Below are positions 6,348 to 12,995 of a stretch of 14,123 nt of DNA, piece after piece. Made by a program: the position numbers and the translations under genes. Source of the DNA: an uncultured Butyricicoccus sp. (lineage in GTDB: Bacteria; Bacillota; Clostridia; Oscillospirales; Butyricicoccaceae); contig CANPPM010000028.1 of assembly GCA_947575935.1 (NCBI GenBank), forward strand, positions 1 through 14,123, written 5' to 3'. The stretch's first letter is position 1; each line of letters begins with the position of its first letter. The notes under the pieces are model-generated. The model worked only from the letters and a program-made list of their open reading frames with translations. It was not told where the DNA came from and ran no database searches.

Positions 6348-7280
6348 ATGGCATTTACTGCTGCTGATGTAAAAAAACTGCGTGAGCAGACCAATGTAGG
6401 TATGATGGACTGCAAAAAGGCGCTGCAGGAGTCTGACGGGGATTTCGATAAGGCGGTTGAAATTCTGCGTGAAAAGGGCCTTGCCAAGGCCGCCAAGAAA
6501 GCCGGTCGTATTGCGGCCGAAGGGGTTGTCTGTGCGTCTGTCTGCAAGGACTGCGGCGTTGGCGCGATCATTGAAGTAAACTCTGAGACTGATTTTGTTG
6601 CCAAAAATGCGGATTTCCAGAAGTTTGTTTCTGATCTTGCCGGCGTCGTGATGCAGGAGAACCCGGCTGATGTCGAAGCGCTCAAGAGCTGCAAGCTGGG
6701 CGATTTGACGGTCGAGGGCGCATTGCAGGAAAAGGTTCTGACGATTGGGGAAAATATTCAAATTCGCCGTTTCGACCGTTATGACGATTCCACGGTGAAT
6801 GTATCCTACACGCATATGGGCGGTGTGATTGGCGTACTGGTTGGCCTGTCGGTGTCGGATAATCTGAAGGGCAACGAGACCGTCTTCCAGCTGGGGAAGG
6901 ATATTGGCATGCAGGCTGCCGCAATGCGGCCCAGCTATATGGATAAATCCGAGGTTGCCGAGGATGTCCTGAACAAGGAGCGCGAGATCCTGATGGCACA
7001 GGCAATCGAAGAGAACAAAACGGCTGCAAAGCCGAAGCCTGAGCAGATCCTTGCAAAGATGGTAGAAGGCCGCGTTGGGAAATACTATGAGGAAAACTGC
7101 CTCCTGCAGCAAGCGTTTGTGAAGGAAAACAAGGTTTCTGTTGAAGAGCATATCAAGGCGGTCGCAAAAGAGCTGGGCGGTGAGATTCAGCTTGTAAAAT
7201 TCACTCGCTTTGAAAAGGGCGAAGGGATTGAGAAAAAGGTCGATGATTTCGCGGCTGAGGTCGCTTCGATGGCGAAGTAA
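6348..7280 (+). CDS. tsf: Translation elongation factor Ts
   Basis: EF-Ts is the cytoplasmic nucleotide exchange factor that releases GDP from EF-Tu. The 310-aa product begins with the UBA-like domain (residues 4-45) containing LREQTNVGMMDCKKAL, followed by the signature TDFVAKN at 81-87 whose Asp-Phe contact the EF-Tu G domain. The two core subdomains follow, with YTHMGGVIGVLV in the first and the coiled-coil part before the C-terminal module. Length is normal for Firmicutes. The ATG at 6348 has GGAGGA at 6335-6340. Two cysteine-rich turns (VCASVCKDCG, 61-70) are a little unusual. The gene ends in a strong terminator and is not followed by pyrH, its frequent neighbour. Confidence 0.98.
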   Translation: MAFTAADVKKLREQTNVGMMDCKKALQESDGDFDKAVEILREKGLAKAAKKAGRIAAEGVVCASVCKDCGVGAIIEVNSETDFVAKNADFQKFVSDLAGVVMQENPADVEALKSCKLGDLTVEGALQEKVLTIGENIQIRRFDRYDDSTVNVSYTHMGGVIGVLVGLSVSDNLKGNETVFQLGKDIGMQAAAMRPSYMDKSEVAEDVLNKEREILMAQAIEENKTAAKPKPEQILAKMVEGRVGKYYEENCLLQQAFVKENKVSVEEHIKAVAKELGGEIQLVKFTRFEKGEGIEKKVDDFAAEVASMAK

Positions 7281-7327
7281 CCGGCGCTGATGATATTCTT
7301 CCCCGCAAAAAATATCAAGAGCGCAAC

Positions 7328-7369
7328 AGGCTCAGGGATAGTCCCAAAAGGACGTTCCTGGGCCTTTTT
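7328..7369 (+). terminator. Strong intrinsic terminator of rpsB-tsf
   Basis: AGGCTCAGG (7328-7336) pairs with CCTGGGCCT (7357-7365, one G-T pair), with GTCC/GGAC closing an AAA-rich loop, followed by TTTTT. It ends the translation operon and marks the left limit of the transposon remnant. Confidence 0.85.
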
Positions 7370-7371
7370 CT

Positions 7372-7791
7372 ATGCCTGGGAATGCGCGCCTCCTCTGGAA
7401 CCGGCTCGTAATAATTCCAATTCTCTGCGAAATGGATTCGTCAAAGGGGATCTTGAGGAGAAAAGTGGCGGGAATCTGCTCTGGCAACCTCCTCGGTAAA
7501 TCTGGTAATTTGTTGCGAAATCCGTGCCCGCCTCTGTCATTGGCTCGGTTTCCGCATGTCAGCCCGGTGGACATTCGTCCGGAATACTTCACTCTGGCAT
7601 GGGTTTCGGACTTTTGCCTGCACTATGCGGATGGTCGGACTTGTATCCGCGAGATGATTTCCGAGCGCCATTTTGAGAAGCGGGCAAGTATTGAGCGGTT
7701 AGAACTGTCCTGCAGGTACTGGAAAGCGATGGATGTATCAGACTGGAAATTGGTGATTTTTGAGAACAATGACGGGGAGGGGAAAACGTGA
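7372..7791 (+). pseudogene. tnsA: Truncated TnsA-like transposon endonuclease
   Basis: TnsA cuts the 5' ends of Tn7-type elements together with TnsB. The C-terminal half of this 139-aa frame (from about residue 63) shows the typical pattern: an EYFTLAWVSDFCLHYADG strand pair, then IREMISERHFEKR, then a helix with IERLELSCRYWKAM and the final strand DWKLVIFE. The N-terminal 60 residues look unlike any TnsA and start inside the tsf terminator tail. The usual Lys of the QxK-type active site is not visible at REMIS, although related proteins vary here. The stop overlaps the tnsB start (GTGA at 7788-7791). I judge it an N-terminally lost or degraded gene. Confidence 0.6.
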
Positions 7792-8689
7792 TTCGATTTG
7801 TAGAGAGTGCGGGAAGTCCGTATCGTATCCTTAAAATGAACGAAGCAGGCTGTTGGATGATAGCTTTCGATGATCCCGGAGCTCCGTTTTTTGTGTCGGC
7901 CTTGGGGATGGATGGTTATCAAAGGATTGAAACGCCGGAGGGCTTCTTACAGCATTGGGGCAAAGAGGTTTTAACGGCGGCGGAGCAGAAGCGTTTGGAT
8001 TTGATTCGGCCGCTGTTGAATGATGAATTGTGTATCGCGGATAAAGCGCATCATTATCTCGCCGTGGATACTGCTACAGAATTGCTTGCCGGACTATACG
8101 TTGGTATGGATGCTGGTGAAACCGCAATGTTGAAATGTTTGGCAAATGCGGCATCTGACAAGGCTTCGTTTTGTCAGGAATACGGTATTTATATTACGCA
8201 TAATTAATGGCCGAACAAGGGCACGCCTCATGAATTGATTACGGACAAAGGCCGCGAGTTCTGTAGTAAACGAGTGGAGGAACTATGCGTTCGTTATGGG
8301 GGTGGATTGCAGTCTTTACCGCCATTTCGTCCAGATGGCAAGGGGCTGGTAGAAAAATCGTTTGATCTTCTTCAGCAGCGATACAAACCGCTGCTTCGAG
8401 GGCATGGCGTGATTGAGCCTGATGCACAGGAACGCTGGGCGACCGATAAGGAGGATAGCAGCTGCACTTTTATTGTTGAGGAAGGAACGCATGATCCCTG
8501 CATATTGACACATAGTAGTAAGCGCTATCGGAGCCTGAATGAACAGGAAATCAATGCAGCAAAAAAGGCCGAACGGCTTCAACGCGCGTCTAAAAACAGG
8601 CACAGGCAGAAACTGGTGTATCAACAACAAAGGCAATCCGCGAAATTGTAGATAAGGCTATTGCGGAAGACCAACACAACAAGATTTAA
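7788..8689 (+). pseudogene. tnsB: Broken TnsB-like DDE transposase
   Basis: TnsB performs 3'-end cleavage and strand transfer. The frame starts at GTG 7788 with GGGGAGGGG at 7773-7781. The integrase core is recognisable: YLAVDTATE with the first Asp (8067-8069), ITDKGREF with the second (8244-8246) and GLVEKSF with the Glu (8352-8354), giving D-x58-D-x35-E. A TAA at 8205-8207 lies between the two Asp residues, followed in the same frame by WPNKGTPHE, so it is a nonsense change. The DNA-binding region normally of about 200 residues before YLAVD is missing (join near ADKAHH), and the core passes too early into the C-terminal YRSLNEQEINAAKK block. Near 8630 the frame shifts: the true tail reads AIREIVDKAIAEDQHNKI, ending at 8689. 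Total length is under half of a normal TnsB. Confidence 0.75.
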
Positions 8690-8702
8690 TTGGAGAAATA
8701 CC

Positions 8703-9595
8703 ATGTCAAAATACGGACAGAAAAAGGTTGTAGGAGCGATTTATGATAATGGGCCGATGGATAACCCGTTTTTAGCTGCTATGCCGGAAATGTTGAGCGC
8801 GGATGAATATCAACGGTTGATTCGTAGCTTGCCGCCGCTGCCGAGCCGTTTATTTGCCTTATCATCTGAGGAACGGCGGCGGCAAATGCCAATTTTGTCC
8901 TCGTTGTTCGTGCCGATGAATTTCATGTACAGAGTGTACGATACCCTGTATAGAGCGATTACGGCTACGTATATGACGAGAACTGAATTGGAAGGAATCC
9001 GGCAAATTAACGCACTTTTTTACGGGAGTGGTCTGTATAACTATGCAACGCAGGCGGATACAGGTTCAGCCTTAGGCGTGGCCGGGCATTGGTAAAACAT
9101 CTGCAATTCGCCGCTCGTTGGCGCTGACGCCGCAGGTGATTGAACATACGGAGTACCAAGGGCATCCGTTTTTCTGCAAACAAGCTATTCGATTATTCGG
9201 GCGGTATCCCAGCGTATATCGTGAAAATCTTTCAGGAATCGCAGGTGCAGGCGCTGTTAACAGGCCGTTCCTGCATTGATGCAAAAGTCATGCAACAGGC
9301 GATTGATATTCTGGCGATCAAAGTGCCAAAAACATATTCGGGAGGGACATATTTATCTGATTTTGAGCTTGTTTCTGGCAGCGAGCAAGCGGACACATCT
9401 GATGTACAGGAGGGCTCCGTTACACAGACTGTAGATGAAGAAATGAAGGAGGTTTCCCGCCTTTATGCGAATAAACGCGGCAGAAAAGTTGCGCAAAGGG
9501 ATGAGACTGACCTGCTTGCCGCATTCAAAACAGGCGGTGATTTTCGCAAGCGCTTAATCGATATCGGACTGCTGGAGGTGATGCCGTTGTGTTGA
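8703..9595 (+). pseudogene. tnsC: Broken TnsC-like AAA+ transposition regulator
   Basis: TnsC is the ATPase linking target selection to the transposase. It starts at ATG 8703 with GGAGAA at 8692-8697. The N-terminal part NPFLAAMPEMLS, LFVPMNFMYRVYD and NYATQADTGSALGV is conserved in clostridial elements. Exactly in the Walker A motif one extra base (near C9087) turns the expected GVAGIGKTS into GHW-stop; the correct reading resumes in the next frame as IGKTSAIRRSLALTPQVIEHTEYQG and HPFFCKQ. Around 9180 it jumps to a third frame with LFDYSGGIPAYIVKIFQESQVQAL and the C-terminal tail, so the Walker B/sensor part is lost. The tail overlaps the tniQ start. Confidence 0.75.
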
Positions 9596-10233
9596 CGTTC
9601 TTTCCAACTCCATATTCCGGTGAATGGTGGTACAGCGTGCTTTGCCGGTATCATTTGCGTTCCGGGAATGCAAAATTTCAGACTACCATCCGTGAATTGT
9701 TTGAGGGAGGCCCCAGAGCGATGATTGGGGCTTTCTTTCCCAATAATACAATTTATCAGCTTGTTTCGCAGCTGCCAGAAAGCTTTGATTTCAAGTCATT
9801 GATCTTGGAGCACACGCCGTATCAATACTACATGAGGATGTACCCGCTTTCACAGAAAAGAGCTTTTTTAGAAGCTTTGTGCAAAGAGGAAGCAACAGCA
9901 CCGACCTACATCTGGAAAACGGCGGGCGGGAAAAACCAACCGCTGCGGTATTGCCCGCTGTGCGCACACGAGGAAGTGAAGGTATACGGCGAATCCTACT
10001 GGCACACGCTGCATCAGCTTCCTTTGGTGACAGCCTGCGTCCATCATTGCCGCTTGCTTGATGCAAGCAGCGAGGCTCTGAAGCTGAATGAAGGCTTCTA
10101 CATGGTTCCGACAGGATCATGGAAGACCGATTCTGTGGCAATGGATTCTCCAGAAGTTTTACTGGCAAAGATATCCCGTGAGTATCTTGTTACGGATATT
10201 GAAGTCTGTCCAACACAAAAGCATATCTTATGA
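9589..10233 (+). pseudogene. tniQ: C-terminally truncated TniQ/TnsD-like target-selection protein
   Basis: TniQ family proteins direct Tn7-like elements to their insertion site. The start is a GTG at 9589 with GGAGG at 9574-9578, overlapping the end of tnsC. The N-terminal domain begins FFPTPYSGEWWYSVLCRYH, typical for the family. A zinc site follows with CPLC (122-125), YWHTLHQLPLVTAC and CVHHC (150-154). The frame stops after 214 residues, while TniQ/TnsD proteins of these elements usually have a further DNA-binding half. The sequence past about 10215 belongs to an unrelated gene tail, so the cut reflects a deletion or recombination join, not only a stop codon. Confidence 0.7.
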
Positions 10234-10372
10234 ACATGTAAATGAGGGAGAGTATTCGCATCAATGGTGTCGTATCAACGTAGATGGCGTGTATTGGATT
10301 TGTGATCCATATGGAATGTACGTCGGCCCTGAACCGGGCGAGTATTTACATCCGTTCTTCTATAAAGGATAA
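10224..10372 (+). pseudogene. C-terminal remnant of a transglutaminase-like protein
   Basis: Directly after the TniQ truncation a different frame opens and encodes about 48 residues: a SHQWCRINVDGVYWICDPYG block and then GPEPGEYLHPFF, ending with TAA at 10370-10372. The order His-x-Trp, a beta hairpin and Asp-Pro resembles the His/Asp end of transglutaminase-like (cysteine protease fold) domains. The Cys-containing N-terminal part is absent. This may be a cargo gene of the transposon or the neighbour at its edge. A good terminator follows. The family call is tentative. Confidence 0.4.
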
Positions 10373-10394
10373 TACCAAAGTGAAATAACATATT

Positions 10395-10435
10395 AAAAAG
10401 CCAGTTCCTGCTGTGATGTGGGAACTGGCTTTTTT
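10395..10435 (+). terminator. Strong intrinsic terminator
   Basis: AAAAGCCAGTTCC and GGGAACTGGCTTTT form a stem of about 13 bp with a loop near TGCTGTGATGT, ending in TTTTTT. It closes the transglutaminase-like remnant and probably once served the full gene. Confidence 0.85.
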
Positions 10436-10895
10436 CAACATGATTTACAGGGGAATTGGCTTATGGATGGTTCAAATAGGCTTTGTAATTTATTGGCGGC
10501 GGGTTTTATCAAAGAGAATGGAAACCAGTTTCATGACAAGTGAAGAGATGCAGCAGACAATATATCGTGATGGGGATATTATTTCCTAAAAACTGCATGT
10601 TTAAAAAATATGGATGAATAGAAGAAGAAAATGTTTTAAATTTGCATAAATGTGTTTGCTGCTGAAAGTATTTGAGAAATAATTTGGGGGAATGAAGTGC
10701 GCTTATGCTTATAGCTGCAAAATTGCTCTTTCAGGTGCGCGGAAGCGTCTGTAATTACGTGAAGTGGAGTGCTGGATTCAAGCCGCGTCTAATAATTTCT
10801 AATGTTTTAAGGTCACACAAAAAGAGCAGAACCCGTAAAGTGGGCAGAAGATATCACAGTGGGTTTATTGAGATTCGAAAATACGATTTGTCGTA
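10436..10895 (+). other. AT-rich region with short frames only
   Basis: No intact gene is visible. A 26-codon frame from ATG 10463 and a 63-codon frame (10705-10896) are open, but neither has a clear RBS or a recognisable motif. No tRNA-like fold or repeat was seen. The composition is AT-richer than in tsf or the adhesin, which fits decaying accessory DNA. Confidence 0.4.
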
Positions 10896-11171
10896 ATGAT
10901 AATTTCTGATGGCCAGCACACATTAACTGATGTAGATAGAAACACTGAGGACAGGAAAACTCTGCAAGAATGGCGCGCTAATATCTTGCTCTTGCAGATG
11001 TTGGATGTTGGTCGGCGGGGTTTCATGTGTCTATGGAATTCATGGATTGTTCGACAACAGGAAGCAGATGGATCTTCTTACAACCTTATTATGATGATCA
11101 ATTTGATTTTCCCGTGTTTCAGATCGCTGCAAATGTAATTAAGGATCATCGTTGCTTACAATCAATATAAA
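10896..11171 (+). pseudogene. Frameshifted remnant of an unidentified gene
   Basis: The frame from 10896 reads DGQHTLTDVDRNTEDRKTLQEW and then loses protein-like character. From about 10982 another frame continues with a protein-like stretch: LALADVGWSAGFHVSMEF, then SRWIFLQPYYDDQFDFP and VFQIAANVIKDH, ending with TAA at 11169-11171. A single frameshift near 10980 would join them into a protein of about 90 residues. I do not recognise the family. The interpretation rests on composition alone. Confidence 0.35.
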
Positions 11172-11397
11172 ACCAGGAACTTTCGTGAATAAAAATTTCA
11201 AGTTTAAGATGGAATATCTCCTGCGGTGATTTCATCTACAAAAATGCTCAGGAATTATTGCGTATTATTAAAATATGGCAATTTGGAAGATGTTGGGCGT
11301 GATTTTGGGTGAAATTATCCATGTACAAGGCCAACGGTTATCCGATAAAATAAAAGATTAAGCCGGATTGCCGGTACAGCTATAAGGAGGAGTCAAA
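11172..11397 (+). other. Non-coding stretch before the recombinase gene
   Basis: Only a 28-codon frame (ATG 11275 to TAA 11361) is open here and it lacks an RBS. A CCGG-ATTG-CCGG mini-hairpin sits near 11363. I see no convincing promoter for the recombinase gene in this AT-rich stretch. Confidence 0.35.
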
Positions 11398-12009
11398 ATG
11401 AATTCGCGCGTTTATGGATACATTCGTGTGTCCAGCATCGATCAAAATGAAGATCGGCAGGTTATCGCTTTAAGGGAAAAGGGTGCGCCCGAAAAAAACA
11501 TCTATATGGACAAGCAATCCGGTAAAGATTTTAACCGTCCACAGTACAAAAAACTTGTCAAACGGCTGAAAGCAGGGGATTTGTTGTACATATTGAGTAT
11601 AGATCGTCTGGGGCGGAATTATGAGGAGATTCAAAATCAATGGAGGGTTCTGACAAAAGAGGTCGGGATCGATATTTGTGTAATTGACATGCCGCTGCTT
11701 GACACGAGGAACGGCAAAGATCTCATGGGAACCTTCATTGCGGATTTGGTGCTGCAAATCCTGTCGTTTGTGGCACAGAGTGAGCGGGAGAACATCCGGA
11801 AGCGCCAGGCGCAGGGGATTGCTGCTGCGAAGGCTCGTGGTGTGCGTTTCGGCAGACCCCCGCGTCCGCTGCCTGAGAATTATGACAGTGTTTATCGGAA
11901 GTGGAAGTCTGGTGAGATTACCGGAACTGCCGCCGCGAAAGAGTGTGGTATGCCGCTGTCTACCTTCCGGTATCGGGCTGAGATTTATGAGCGGGAAAAG
12001 TTGCGGTAG
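11398..12009 (+). CDS. Serine recombinase of the resolvase/invertase family
   Basis: This 203-aa enzyme cuts and rejoins DNA at paired sites through a phosphoserine link. The catalytic Ser is residue 12 in YIRVSS; the Arg-containing SIDRLGRN (67-74) and the long dimerisation helix around SERENIRKRQAQG (128-140) are present. A GVRFGRPP linker leads to a C-terminal helix-turn-helix (about 167-195, SGEITGTAAAKECGMPLSTF). The length and domain order match Tn3-type resolvases and Hin-type invertases, not large integrases. The ATG has AAGGAGG at 11384-11390, seven bases away. The gene is intact amid decayed neighbours. Nearby repeats at 12016-12083 are candidate binding sites, but whether it resolves, inverts or transposes is not visible. 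Confidence 0.93.
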   Translation: MNSRVYGYIRVSSIDQNEDRQVIALREKGAPEKNIYMDKQSGKDFNRPQYKKLVKRLKAGDLLYILSIDRLGRNYEEIQNQWRVLTKEVGIDICVIDMPLLDTRNGKDLMGTFIADLVLQILSFVAQSERENIRKRQAQGIAAAKARGVRFGRPPRPLPENYDSVYRKWKSGEITGTAAAKECGMPLSTFRYRAEIYEREKLR

Positions 12010-12015
12010 ATGTCG

Positions 12016-12064
12016 TTTTTTACAGAAAAGTGTGCGTTTTTGCAAGTGTTTTTTTACGGAAAAT
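12016..12064 (+). repeat. Two imperfect direct repeats after the recombinase gene
   Basis: GTTTTTTACAGAAAA (12015-12029) recurs as TTTTTTTACGGAAAA (12050-12064), 35 bases on. Repeated short sites just outside a resolvase gene may be subsites for the recombinase. The T-rich makeup also allows chance similarity. Confidence 0.35.
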
Positions 12065-12083
12065 TTTTAGCATTAACACTTGC
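12042..12083. repeat. Perfect 9-bp inverted repeat overlapping the AP2 gene promoter
   Basis: GCAAGTGTT (12042-12050) and AACACTTGC (12075-12083) are exact inverted repeats with a 24-base AT-rich spacer. The right arm overlaps the likely -35 box. It may be an operator, a recombinase crossover pair or part of a transcript end; no T run follows the right arm. Confidence 0.6.
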
Positions 12084-12109
12084 GAAAAGGAGTTTTTTTA
12101 TGGTATAAT
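12080..12109 (+). promoter_or_regulatory. Extended -10 promoter before the AP2-domain gene
   Basis: TATAAT at 12104-12109 is preceded by TGG, an extended -10, with a partial -35 TTGCGA at 12080-12085 and an 18-base spacer. The start would be near 12116, about 75 bases before the gene. It is the only good promoter I see before the riboswitch-controlled gene as well. Confidence 0.65.
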
Positions 12110-12189
12110 ACATTTATATTGGAAGAAAATCCGATTTGTAGGAAATTACACTATCCTCTATTTGACATTACTGATCGGGAAGTGATTTT

Positions 12190-12684
12190 ATGGCCATAGG
12201 ACATTCGAGGCGAAAACTGGATTTGACAGGCCAGCGGTATGGGCGTCTAACCGTTATCGGCCTAGCAGAAAACATTGGGAATAGGACGGCATGGCGGTGC
12301 CGGTGCGAGTGCGGAGGGGAAACAGTTGTCCAGACAGTCCGTCTGCGTACTGGCCACACCAAAAGCTGTGGCTGCTTGGGTCCGGGGGCCATGCTGGGCA
12401 CACCGCTGCACGGGCTGACTTTTGTGGATGGTACATGTGTGGAAATGCTGCGGGCCAGGACGGTGCGTTCCAATAATACAAGTGGCGTGCCGGGTGTAGA
12501 CTGGTGGGCGGCAAAAGCCAGATGGCGGGCGACAATCTGTTTCAAAGGGAAACGACATTACCTTGGCAGCTACAGCCAGTTTGAAGATGCGGTCAAAGCC
12601 CGGAAAGCGGCTGAAGAAAAGCTGTACGATTCATTTTTAAGTGAGTTTGTCAAAGGCTCCGCAAATCATGCGTCCAATGACTGA
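12190..12684 (+). CDS. AP2-domain DNA-binding protein with N-terminal Cys ribbon
   Basis: This 164-aa protein joins two parts. The N terminus carries LDLTGQRYGRLTVIG and a cysteine cluster at residues 37, 39, 41, 60 and 62 (CRCECGG and SCGCL), a probable zinc ribbon often found in phage and mobile-element proteins. The C terminus from about residue 92 is an AP2-like DNA-binding domain: SNNTSGVPGVDWW, KARWRATICFKGK, LGSYSQFEDAVKARKAAEE. No HNH nuclease motif is seen, unlike many AP2-containing homing enzymes. The ATG at 12190 has only a weak GGGAAGTGA in front. It may regulate DNA nearby, such as the surface protein gene, or be a mobile-element relic; this is not decided by sequence. Confidence 0.85.
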   Translation: MAIGHSRRKLDLTGQRYGRLTVIGLAENIGNRTAWRCRCECGGETVVQTVRLRTGHTKSCGCLGPGAMLGTPLHGLTFVDGTCVEMLRARTVRSNNTSGVPGVDWWAAKARWRATICFKGKRHYLGSYSQFEDAVKARKAAEEKLYDSFLSEFVKGSANHASND

Positions 12685-12785
12685 TTCAAATAAACAGGAA
12701 AGGAGGCATGTTTGTTGCTGGCTGGTCCACCATGGCGGCGCCCTGCCGCTATATACGTCCGTACCGGCGGGAGCAGATTGTAAGG

Positions 12786-12869
12786 ACGTGTTGGCAAACC
12801 ACTGGAAACGGTGGGACGCAAAGCCTGAGGCTGAGGTGCGGTTCCCGTGCTATGCTCGTTCGGTTGCAC
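12786..12869 (+). promoter_or_regulatory. Cyclic di-GMP-I riboswitch aptamer 1 (GEMM-I)
   Basis: The core matches the class closely: GGCAAACC (12793-12800), helix P2 CCACTG-GAAA-CGGTGG with its GAAA tetraloop, then GGACGCAAAGCC. The GGCTGAGG and CTATG elements of P3 form the tetraloop receptor side, with a GTGCGG/CCGTGC hairpin (two G-U pairs), and the aptamer ends in CGGTTGCAC. GTG before the core pairs with CAC at the end to begin P1. Known members bind c-di-GMP and control motility, adhesion and biofilm genes. An upstream ACGTCC (near 12755) can also pair with GGACGT at 12784-12789, next to P1. Confidence 0.88.
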
Positions 12870-12953
12870 TTGGGCAAACCAGTGGAAACGCTGGGACAGC
12901 AAAACCAGAGGCTAAGGCGTGAAATATTCATGCTATGCTCGTTCGGCTACCGG
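12862..12953 (+). promoter_or_regulatory. Cyclic di-GMP-I riboswitch aptamer 2 (GEMM-I, slightly divergent)
   Basis: A second copy follows at once: GGGCAAACC (12872-12880), CCAGTG-GAAA-CGCTGG, GGCTAAGG, a GCGTGAA/TTCATGC hairpin, and the same CTATGCTCGTTCGG 3' block as aptamer 1, ending CTACCGG. The usual GACGCAAAGCC is GACAGCAAAACC here, an added A and one G-to-A change in the ligand region. CGGT near 12861 can pair with ACCG at its end for P1, but the same bases close aptamer 1. The tandem layout may give a steeper or two-input response. Confidence 0.85.
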
Positions 12954-12956
12954 ATA

Positions 12957-12978
12957 CTTTGCGTCCGACTATGCAAAG
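12957..12978 (+). promoter_or_regulatory. Hairpin between riboswitch and surface-protein RBS
   Basis: CTTTGC (12957-12962) and GCAAAG (12973-12978) form a perfect 6-bp hairpin that directly abuts the AAAGGA ribosome binding site (12979-12984). No T run follows, so it is more likely part of a translational or folding switch than a terminator. Confidence 0.5.
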
Positions 12979-12995
12979 AAAGGATGAAGCTTTAC

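Larger units (their letters stand above)
7372..10233 (+). mobile_element. Fossil Tn7-like transposition module (tnsA-tnsB-tnsC-tniQ)
   Basis: Four genes lie in the order of a Tn7-like core: an endonuclease-like TnsA, a DDE transposase TnsB, an AAA+ regulator TnsC and a target-selection TniQ. They are joined by overlaps (GTGA between tnsA and tnsB, GTG within the end of tnsC for tniQ). Each is damaged: tnsA lacks a normal N terminus, tnsB has a stop, likely internal deletions and a frameshift, tnsC has a frameshift in Walker A and a deletion, and tniQ is cut. No cas genes or CRISPR repeats are visible. I could not identify the transposon ends; TGT...ACA ends with repeated TnsB sites were not evident. 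Confidence 0.75.

Noticed and set aside
6120..7151. 343-aa open frame on the minus strand
   Set aside because: It lies antisense to rpsB/tsf, whose products are unmistakable. It has no RBS and reads as a shadow of high-codon-bias genes.
7372..10372. CRISPR-associated transposon
   Set aside because: The tnsABC-tniQ set prompted the idea, but no cas12k, Cascade genes, array or guide-like repeats are seen in the window.
12042..12083. Intrinsic terminator of the recombinase gene
   Set aside because: The arms are perfect, but the 24-base loop is large and no T run follows the right arm on the plus strand.
12712..12783. Small leader peptide from TTG 12712 after AAAGGAGG
   Set aside because: The RBS is good, but the 23-codon product (MLLAGPPWRR...) has no recognisable feature and a TTG start; too weak to list as a gene.
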